Below are positions 20,932 to 26,055 of a stretch of 26,055 nt of DNA, piece after piece. The stretch's first letter is position 1. Each line of letters begins with the position of its first letter. The notes under the pieces were generated by a model. The model ran no database searches. It was not told the origin of the DNA and worked only from the letters and a program-made list of their open reading frames with translations. The position numbers and the translations under genes were made by a program. Origin of the DNA: an uncultured Bacilli bacterium (GTDB taxonomy: Bacteria > Bacillota_I > Bacilli_A > RF39 > UBA660); contig CAKOXR010000008.1 of assembly GCA_934130215.1 (NCBI GenBank), positions 1-26,055 of the forward strand, read 5' to 3'.

Positions 20932-23016
20932 ATGATGACTGTCTTAGAATATGCACAAGATATGAATAAAACAGTAGAAGAAGTAATAAAAAAATGTAGA
21001 GAATTTGGGATTTCTGTAAATAGTGAAGATGATTTATTAGATGATGAAGCTATTACAGAATTAGATGCATGTTTTCAAAATGATTTAGATGAAGATCTTG
21101 AAGATCGTGCTCTTGAAATAGCAGAACAAACTAATATAAATGTAGATAATACAGTTAAAAAAGAAAAATTAAAAAAACAAAAAGAAATTCCAAATAAAAA
21201 AGATTTTTTAAATAAGAAAAAAGAAATGTATAAAAACAAAAATAAGTTAATGACTAATAAGAGTGTAGGGGAAAAAGTTGTATTATATAAAGAAAATATG
21301 ACAATTAATGAACTTGCTAATGCTATTGGTGTTAATGGAACTGAACTTGTTAAAAAATTATTTAATCTAGGAATGATGGCTACATTAAATAATAGTATAA
21401 GTTTTGAAAATGCTGAAATACTTGTTTTAGATTATAAAAAAGAATTAAAACGTGCAGAAGCTCAAGATGTTAGTAATTTTGAAGAATATGAAATTGTTGA
21501 TAGTGAAGAAGATATGGTAAAAAGAGCACCTGTTGTTACTATAATGGGACATGTTGATCATGGTAAAACTACTTTACTTGATACAATTAGAAAAACAAGT
21601 GTTGCATCTGGAGAAGCAGGTGGTATTACTCAAAATATATCTGCTTATCAAGTAAAATATAAAGATGATTATATAACTTTTATTGATACACCAGGACATG
21701 CTGCTTTTACAGAAATGAGAAGTAGGGGTGCTAAAATAACAGATATAGTTATAATTATCGTTGCTGCTGATGATGGTGTTATGCCTCAAACAAAAGAAGC
21801 AATTGATCATGCAAAAGCTGCTGGTGTACCTATTATTGTTGCTATTAATAAAATAGATAAACCAGGTGTCAATCCTGATAGAGTTATGCAAGAACTTGCA
21901 GAATATGGTTTAACTCCTGATATTTGGGGTGGAGATACATTATTTAATAAAATATCAGCCAAAGATGGTATTGGTATAGATTCTTTACTTGATAATATTT
22001 TATTAATTGCAGAGCTTGAAGATTATAAAGCAAATCCAAATAGATATGCTGTTGGTTCTGTTATTGAATCTAGACTTGATAAACATTTAGGTCCTGTTGT
22101 TACTGTTTTAATACAAAATGGTACTTTAAGAATTGGGGATCCTATAGTTGTAGGTACTTCTTTTGGTAAAGTAAGAAGTTTAAAAAATGATAAAGGATTA
22201 GAAATTGTTTCCGCTTTACCAAGTACTCCTGTTGAAATAACTGGTATAAATGAAGTTCCTTCTGCTGGAGATAAGTTTATGGCTTTTGAAACTGAAAAGG
22301 AAGCTAAACAAGTAAGTGAAAAGAGAAAAGAAATTCAAAAATTAAATGCTAGTCGTGGGTCTAAAGCTGTTACACTTGATGATTTGTTTGCTCGTGTACA
22401 AGAAGGTGTAAAGGAAGTAAAATTAATTATTAAAGCAGATGTAAATGGATCACAGGAAGCTGTTAAAAATTCTTTAGAAAAAATTGAGGTTGAAAATGTT
22501 AAAGTAAAGGTTATTAGAAGTTCTGTTGGAGCTATTACTGAAAGTGATATTGTTCTTGCTAAAGCAGCTGGTGCAATTATTATAGGATTTAATGTTAGAC
22601 CTAGTAATCAAATTAAAGATTATGCTAAAGAACAAGGTGTTGAAATTAGATTATATGATATAATTTATAAAGCTGTTGAAGAAATGACTGATGCTTTAAA
22701 AGGAATGTTAGAGCCTGTTTATGAGGAGAAAATAATTGGTGAAGCTACTGTAAAACAATTATTTAAGTTTTCTAAAGTTGGTACAATTGCTGGATCATAT
22801 GTTAATGATGGTGTTATTAAAAAAGATTCTAAAGCAAGATTAATAAGAGATGGTGTAGTTATTGCATCTACAGAAATTGGTTCTTTACAAAGGGAAAAAG
22901 ATTCTGTTAAAGAAGTTAAAAAAGGTCTTGAATGTGGTATTACTTTAAGTAATTATAGTGATATTAAAGTAGGAGATGTTATTGAATCTTATGAAATGGT
23001 AGAGGTAAAAAGATGA
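20932..23016 (+). CDS. infB: Translation initiation factor IF-2
   Basis: IF-2 is the GTPase that places initiator tRNA on the 30S subunit and promotes subunit joining. The N-terminal region holds two IF2_N-type helical modules (about residues 1-45 and 120-170) around a Lys-rich linker. The G domain begins near residue 200: G-H-V-D-H-G-K-T-T (about 206-214), D-T-P-G-H-A-A-F, and N-K-I-D-K-P. Domains II to IV follow, with the C-terminal fMet-tRNA-binding domain complete. The 694 residues fit a compact Gram-positive IF-2. AAGGAG (20918-20923) sets the start at ATG 20932; ATG 20935 is a near alternative and GTG 20923 is part of the ribosome site. Its stop overlaps rbfA (ATGA). Confidence 0.97.
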   Translation: MMTVLEYAQDMNKTVEEVIKKCREFGISVNSEDDLLDDEAITELDACFQNDLDEDLEDRALEIAEQTNINVDNTVKKEKLKKQKEIPNKKDFLNKKKEMYKNKNKLMTNKSVGEKVVLYKENMTINELANAIGVNGTELVKKLFNLGMMATLNNSISFENAEILVLDYKKELKRAEAQDVSNFEEYEIVDSEEDMVKRAPVVTIMGHVDHGKTTLLDTIRKTSVASGEAGGITQNISAYQVKYKDDYITFIDTPGHAAFTEMRSRGAKITDIVIIIVAADDGVMPQTKEAIDHAKAAGVPIIVAINKIDKPGVNPDRVMQELAEYGLTPDIWGGDTLFNKISAKDGIGIDSLLDNILLIAELEDYKANPNRYAVGSVIESRLDKHLGPVVTVLIQNGTLRIGDPIVVGTSFGKVRSLKNDKGLEIVSALPSTPVEITGINEVPSAGDKFMAFETEKEAKQVSEKRKEIQKLNASRGSKAVTLDDLFARVQEGVKEVKLIIKADVNGSQEAVKNSLEKIEVENVKVKVIRSSVGAITESDIVLAKAAGAIIIGFNVRPSNQIKDYAKEQGVEIRLYDIIYKAVEEMTDALKGMLEPVYEEKIIGEATVKQLFKFSKVGTIAGSYVNDGVIKKDSKARLIRDGVVIASTEIGSLQREKDSVKEVKKGLECGITLSNYSDIKVGDVIESYEMVEVKR

Positions 23017-23354
23017 GTATTAAGATAGAGAGAATTGAAAGTGCTATGGTTAGGGAAATATCTTATTTACTTGCTAATGAAGTGAAAGATCCTGATATTC
23101 ATTTTGTAACTGTTACTGCCTGTCATGTTACTAATGATTTATCTTATGCAAAGGTATATGTTACAGTTTTTGATGAAGAAAAAAAAGATTCTACTTTGAA
23201 AGCATTAAAAAATGCTAGAGGTTTTTTAAGAAGTAAATTATGTGAGTGTATTGATATTAGACATATGCCAGAATTAGAGTTTGTTTATGATGAATCAATT
23301 GAATATGGTAAAAAAATAGAGGAAAAAATAAAAGAAATACATGAAGAAAATTGA
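23013..23354 (+). CDS. rbfA: Ribosome-binding factor A
   Basis: RbfA is a small KH-fold protein that binds the 30S subunit and supports late 16S rRNA maturation. The 113 residues match in length and pattern: an N-terminal I-E-S-A-M-V-R-E-I helix, D-P-D-I-H-F-V-T-V-T, a D-L-S-Y-A-K-V-Y-V strand, the L-R-S-K-L helix, and P-E-L-E-F-V-Y-D. It starts in the infB stop (ATGA) and is the last gene of the operon: truB and ribF, which often follow, are not here. No terminator is visible after it, and the stop codon overlaps the -35 of the following T-box promoter. Confidence 0.95.
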   Translation: MSIKIERIESAMVREISYLLANEVKDPDIHFVTVTACHVTNDLSYAKVYVTVFDEEKKDSTLKALKNARGFLRSKLCECIDIRHMPELEFVYDESIEYGKKIEEKIKEIHEEN

Positions 23355-23379
23355 CTTTATGTTAATTAATTGATAATAT
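23351..23379 (+). promoter_or_regulatory. Candidate promoter of the tyrosine T-box leader
   Basis: TTGACT (23351-23356) and TAATAT (23374-23379) are 17 bases apart. The -35 lies over the rbfA stop codon. The -10 is poor, so part of the leader may come from rbfA read-through. Confidence 0.45.
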
Positions 23380-23384
23380 ATAAA

Positions 23385-23583
23385 TGTTTAATGGTGATGG
23401 AAATAAAGTAATTTTATTAATGGAAATAAGAAAATTAGTGTTTTGATGAAAACTAATCAGATTTAATAAAATGAATTACAATTCTTGAATTAAAATCGTT
23501 AATCGCGATAAGATAATAAGGTAATTAACATTACAAAATAAGGTGGTACCGCGGATATTCGCCCTTATAATTGTAATGTTTTT
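23385..23583 (+). promoter_or_regulatory. Tyrosine T-box riboswitch
   Basis: The core AGGTGGTACCGCGG (23541-23554) is a standard T-box. The terminator pairs 23527-23535 with 23572-23580 and runs into T; the T-box bulge is between the arms. The specifier reads GAAT-TAC-A with TAC at 23477-23479, a Tyr codon, in the same setting as AAC in the asnS leader, and tyrS is the second gene downstream. Above the specifier loop a ten-base stem pairs 23411-23420 with 23463-23472, capped by a hairpin (ATTAG with CTAAT) with a small GATG loop; the GGTGG-type apical loop of usual Stem I is not seen. Confidence 0.9.
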
Positions 23584-23604
23584 ATTTTTTAAGGAGGTTA
23601 TTTT

Positions 23605-24249
23605 ATGAAATATGCTGAGTATATTGATTATACTAATTTAAAAGCCGAAGCTACTATTGATGATATTAAAAATTTATGTAATGATGCTATTAAATATCAT
23701 TTTGCATCTGTTTGTGTTAATCCTTGTTATGTTAGTTTAGCAAAAGAATTACTAGATGGTACTACTGTTAATGTTTGTACTGTTGTTGGTTTCCCTTTGG
23801 GTGCTAATACTGTTCGCACTAAGGAAATGGAAGCTTTAATTGCAGTTGAAGATGGTGCTGATGAAATTGATATGGTTATTAATATTGGTGCTTTAAAAAA
23901 TGGTGATTATGATTATGTTAGAAATGAGATTGAGGATATTATGGCTGCTGTTGATGGTAAGGTTTTAAAGGTCATAACTGAAACTTGTTATTTAACTGAT
24001 GAAGAGATTGGTAAAGTTACAGAAATTTGTAATGATACTTATGTTAATTTTATTAAGACATCAACTGGTTATGGTACTAGAGGTGTTAGTTTAGATGATA
24101 TTGATATTATTAATGCACATAAGAATGATATTTTGGAGATTAAAGCTAGTGGTGGTATTAGAAGTATTGATATGGTAGATGCTTTAATTCAAAAGGGTGT
24201 TACAAGAATTGGTGTTAGTAATATAGATTTTTTGAAAGGTGATGAATAA
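23605..24249 (+). CDS. deoC: Deoxyribose-phosphate aldolase
   Basis: DeoC splits 2-deoxyribose 5-phosphate into glyceraldehyde 3-phosphate and acetaldehyde, the last step of deoxynucleoside breakdown. The 214 residues form the usual single TIM barrel. The Schiff-base lysine is in F-I-K-T-S-T-G (Lys151), the second active-site lysine in E-I-K-A-S-G-G-I-R (Lys180), and the acidic residue in D-E-I-D-M-V-I-N (Asp89). ATG follows AAGGAGG (23591-23597), placed just after the T-box terminator. Its stop overlaps the tyrS start (TAATG). Other deo genes are not in the window, so its link to tyrosine-tRNA control is by position only. Confidence 0.96.
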   Translation: MKYAEYIDYTNLKAEATIDDIKNLCNDAIKYHFASVCVNPCYVSLAKELLDGTTVNVCTVVGFPLGANTVRTKEMEALIAVEDGADEIDMVINIGALKNGDYDYVRNEIEDIMAAVDGKVLKVITETCYLTDEEIGKVTEICNDTYVNFIKTSTGYGTRGVSLDDIDIINAHKNDILEIKASGGIRSIDMVDALIQKGVTRIGVSNIDFLKGDE

Positions 24250-25481
24250 TGAATTTATATGATGAACTTATTTGGAGAGGTCTTGTAAAAGATGTTTCTA
24301 GTGATGAATTGAGAGATAAACTTAATAATGAAAAATTGACTTTTTATTGGGGAACTGATCCTACTGCTCCTTCTTTACATTTAGGACATTATTCTTCTTT
24401 AGTTACTGCTAAAAGACTTGCAAAAGCTGGTCATCATCCTATTTTGCTTGTTGGCGGAGCTACTGGACTTATTGGTGATCCTAGACCTAGTGGTGAAAGA
24501 GATATTATTTCTAAGGAAACTGTTTTGAATAATATTGAGGGAATTAAGAATCAAGTTTCTAGAATTTTTGATGGTAAAGCTGAGATTGTTAATAATTATG
24601 ATTGGATAAAAGATTTTAGTTTTTTAGATTTTCTTAGAGATGTTGGTAAATATATTAATGTTAATTATATGTTAAGTAAAGATATTATTAATAGAAGATT
24701 AGATTCTGGTATTACTTTTGCTGAGTTCGCTTATACTTTAATTCAAGGTTATGATTTTTTACATTTGTTTAGAGAGAAAAATTGTGTTTTACAAGCAGAG
24801 GGATCTGATCAATGGGGTAATATTACTACTGGTTTAGAGTTAATTAAAAAGATTGATGGTAAGGAAGCATATGGTTTTACTATGCCTTTAGTTTTGGATA
24901 AATATGGTAATAAATTTGGTAAATCAGAGGGTAATGCTTTATGGCTTGATAAGAATTTGACTTCGAGTTATGAGTTATACCAATATTTGGTTAATGTTGA
25001 TGATTCTATGGTTATTAGTTATTTGAAGATTTTTACTTTTTTGAGTAGGGAAGAGATAGAAGAGTTAGAAAAATCTAATAATTTAGAGCCTGAAAAGAGA
25101 CTTGCTCATAAAGCTTTAGCAAGAGAGATAATTACAGATTTACATGGAAAAGATGAATATGAGAAAGCTGTTAAATTGAGTGAAACTTTATTTAGTGGTA
25201 AGGTTAATGATTTGAGTAGTGAAGAACTTGAACTTGTTTTTAAGAATATGCCTCATATAAATATTGAAAAAGATCTAAATATTATTGATTTTTTGGTTAA
25301 TACAGGAATATGTTCCTCAAAAAGGGAAGCAAGAGAATTTGTTGATAGTTCATCTATTACTATTAATGAAAAGAAAATTAATGATAATAGTATTTTTGTT
25401 GGAAAAGATATGGCAATTAATGGTGATACTTTGGTTGTTAGAAAGGGTAAAAAGAAATACTTTATTGTAAAATTAGCATAA
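24249..25481 (+). CDS. tyrS: Tyrosyl-tRNA synthetase
   Basis: This class I synthetase charges tRNA-Tyr. The 410 residues are the usual size. The HIGH-type motif is H-L-G-H (His44) and the KMSKS-type motif is K-F-G-K-S (222-226), the form typical of bacterial TyrRS. The tyrosine-binding region with Y-T-L-I-Q-G-Y-D and S-D-Q-W-G-N is intact, and an S4 RNA-binding domain covers about residues 345-405. The start overlaps the deoC stop, without a strong ribosome site of its own (a G-G-T-G near the end of deoC may help), so synthesis should be coupled to deoC. Expression is under the Tyr T-box. I see no clear terminator after it. Confidence 0.97.
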   Translation: MNLYDELIWRGLVKDVSSDELRDKLNNEKLTFYWGTDPTAPSLHLGHYSSLVTAKRLAKAGHHPILLVGGATGLIGDPRPSGERDIISKETVLNNIEGIKNQVSRIFDGKAEIVNNYDWIKDFSFLDFLRDVGKYINVNYMLSKDIINRRLDSGITFAEFAYTLIQGYDFLHLFREKNCVLQAEGSDQWGNITTGLELIKKIDGKEAYGFTMPLVLDKYGNKFGKSEGNALWLDKNLTSSYELYQYLVNVDDSMVISYLKIFTFLSREEIEELEKSNNLEPEKRLAHKALAREIITDLHGKDEYEKAVKLSETLFSGKVNDLSSEELELVFKNMPHINIEKDLNIIDFLVNTGICSSKREAREFVDSSSITINEKKINDNSIFVGKDMAINGDTLVVRKGKKKYFIVKLA

Positions 25482-25506
25482 TATTGATGTTTTTGTTTAA
25501 AAGGAC

Positions 25507-25535
25507 TTGCAATAGTTCTTAAAAACTGATAAAAT
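25507..25535 (+). promoter_or_regulatory. Promoter of tRNA-His
   Basis: TTGCAA (25507-25512) and the extended -10 TGATAAAAT (25527-25535, hexamer from 25530) are 17 bases apart. The start near 25542 gives a leader of about 25 bases that contains a small hairpin (TCCT-GAA-AGGA). A 7-bp inverted repeat (25501-25507 with 25514-25520) overlaps the -35. Confidence 0.7.
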
Positions 25536-25567
25536 ATAGCATGTAGTCCTGAAAGGATTATATGATA

Positions 25568-25643
25568 GCACGTATGGTGAAGCGGTTAACACGGCGGATT
25601 GTGGTTCCGTTATGCGTGGGTTCGAACCCCACTATGTGCTCCA
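25568..25643 (+). tRNA. tRNA-His (anticodon GTG), CCA encoded
   Basis: All arms fold: acceptor 25568-25574 with 25633-25639 (one G-T pair), D stem GTG/CAC, anticodon stem 25594-25598 with 25606-25610, anticodon GTG at 25601-25603, and a perfect T stem GTGGG/CCCAC around TTCGAAC. CCA is encoded at 25641-25643. The base before the acceptor stem (position -1, 25567) is A and position 73 (25640) is T, not the G(-1) and C73 expected in most bacterial tRNA-His. Body and anticodon are otherwise like those of Bacilli. It is transcribed alone. Confidence 0.95.
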
Positions 25644-25687
25644 TTGACGAATCTGTTCGAACTATTAAGCTTGAACTTGATATATAG

Positions 25688-25715
25688 AATCAATCGAAAG
25701 ATTGATTTTTTTTTT
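25688..25715 (+). terminator. Terminator of the tRNA-His unit
   Basis: AATCAATC (25688-25695) pairs with GATTGATT (25700-25707) over a GAAA tetraloop, with about ten T after it. A weaker hairpin (25655-25662 with 25669-25676, one mismatch) lies between it and the tRNA end. Confidence 0.88.
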
Positions 25716-25824
25716 GTATCTTACAAAAACATCATCCTAAAGAAAGGATGATGTTTATGATTAATATTATCAAACAAGAAATACCTATTGATAAATCTAA
25801 TCTCTTAAAAATATAAGATACAAA
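25713..25824. repeat. 112-bp element bounded by perfect 11-bp inverted repeats
   Basis: TTTGTATCTTA (25713-25723) and TAAGATACAAA (25814-25824) are exact inverted repeats. Between them is a perfect 12-bp hairpin (25727-25738 with 25745-25756, six-base loop). A 19-codon reading frame begins at ATG 25757, with AAAGGA in the hairpin arm as a possible ribosome site, and ends at 25816 inside the right repeat. It could be a small non-autonomous mobile element (MITE) or a structured RNA. No target-site duplication is evident. Confidence 0.55.
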
Positions 25825-25915
25825 GGTTGAAATTACATACAACAATATGGTAAATTTTAAATATTAAAATGATTAATAAAACTTAAATTATATTTTTTAG
25901 GGAACATTGTTTAAT
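25825..25915. other. AT-rich gap, nothing recognised
   Basis: These 91 bases lie between the inverted-repeat element and the stop of the partial minus-strand gene. I see no hairpin with a T tract, promoter pair or coding frame of note. Confidence 0.4.
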
Positions 25916-26055
25916 TTATTTGCTTTTTTTATTTTCAGTTTGGAACTCGTTTCTATCTAATTTTTTACTAATATTAGGTGATAATAGATATTGTATATAT
26001 TCTTTAATATCTTTGTCAGTTTCTGTTTTTAATCTTTTTTCTAATTCTTTTTTGG
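25916..26055 (-). CDS. 3' end of an unknown minus-strand gene (partial)
   Basis: Read on the minus strand, an open frame enters from the right edge and runs 45 residues to a TAA at 25918-25916. The peptide is strongly charged and helical (K-K-E-L-E-K-R-L-K-T-E-T at the visible start; N-E-F-Q-T-E-N-K-K-S-K at the end). Codon use resembles its neighbours. The 5' part is outside the window. I do not recognise it. Confidence 0.5.
   Translation of the reverse strand, partial: KKELEKRLKTETDKDIKEYIQYLLSPNISKKLDRNEFQTENKKSK

Noticed and set aside
21574..21891. Minus-strand frame within infB
   Set aside because: It is antisense to the conserved G domain of IF-2 and Cys/Ser/Asn-rich in a way typical of shadow frames.
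25285..25470. Overlapping plus-strand frame at the end of tyrS
   Set aside because: It overlaps the S4 domain of TyrRS in another frame, has no ribosome site, and ends before tyrS.
25655..25676. A second, degraded tRNA after tRNA-His, suggested by GTTCGAAC
   Set aside because: The motif is part of a small hairpin with GCTTGAAC; no acceptor or anticodon arms can be built around it.
1..26055. TGA read as tryptophan (Mycoplasma code)
   Set aside because: Several genes end in TGA with the next gene overlapping as ATGA, and Trp positions in conserved motifs use TGG.
1..26055. CRISPR array, prophage, or defence island
   Set aside because: No regularly spaced repeats, phage structural genes, or known defence proteins were seen; the CPBP protease and HNH protein alone do not support one.

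Overview
The window comes from a very AT-rich, low-GC Gram-positive-type genome (uncultured Bacilli / Mollicutes-like Bacillota is my best guess). Supporting this are strong AGGAGG-type ribosome sites, two T-box leaders, U-tailed intrinsic terminators, PspC, VanZ and SpmA/SpmB proteins, a lipoprotein, and no outer-membrane genes. TGA is a normal stop (the Nudix, VanZ and infB genes end with it) and Trp is TGG, so the code is standard, unlike Mycoplasma. Nearly all of the window is ordinary chromosome; only the last ~400 bases look accessory.

Layout. 1-660: a DUF3603-like gene with its terminator. 660-2330: promoter, asparagine T-box and asnS. 2330-5130: a lipoprotein, a PAP2 phosphatase and a GT-C-type membrane glycosyltransferase. 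5130-8950: a divergent adenylate-forming (ANL) enzyme followed by a seven-helix hybrid histidine kinase whose catalytic residues are largely gone. 8950-10400: PspC, YwaF-like and DIP1984-like proteins. 10400-11720: Nudix hydrolase and VanZ-like protein. 11725-13850: an overlapping dacB-spmA-spmB set, as in spore-forming Bacilli. 13850-14100: a small ferredoxin on the minus strand. 14100-16020: an acidic tail-anchored protein and an RlmD/RumA-type rRNA methyltransferase. 16020-16660: a possible gene remnant and an unknown small gene. 16750-18340: on the minus strand, a CPBP membrane protease followed by a membrane-anchored metallophosphoesterase. 18390-23354: the nusA-infB translation/transcription operon (shortened rimP, nusA, a small HNH protein, rnpM/ylxR, dCMP deaminase, infB, rbfA). 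23350-25481: a tyrosine T-box over deoC and tyrS. 25507-25715: a tRNA-His transcription unit. 25713-26055: an inverted-repeat-bounded element and the 3' end of an unknown minus-strand gene.

How the genes fit together. The nusA-infB block couples RNA polymerase elongation (NusA), RNase P modulation (RnpM), initiation (IF-2) and 30S maturation (RimP, RbfA). asnS and tyrS each sense their own uncharged tRNA; the Tyr switch also governs deoC. DacB, SpmA and SpmB act together in spore cortex formation in known spore-formers.

Most worth a second look: the pseudo-histidine-kinase next to an ANL enzyme with a changed A7 motif; a tRNA-His gene with A(-1) and U73 instead of G(-1):C73; a RimP without its C-terminal domain; an HNH protein inside the nusA operon; an unusual Tyr T-box with a compact Stem I; a run of promoters that place the transcription start almost on the Shine-Dalgarno; and a 112-bp inverted-repeat element next to the tRNA. 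I see no CRISPR array, phage genes, intact insertion sequence or defence system.
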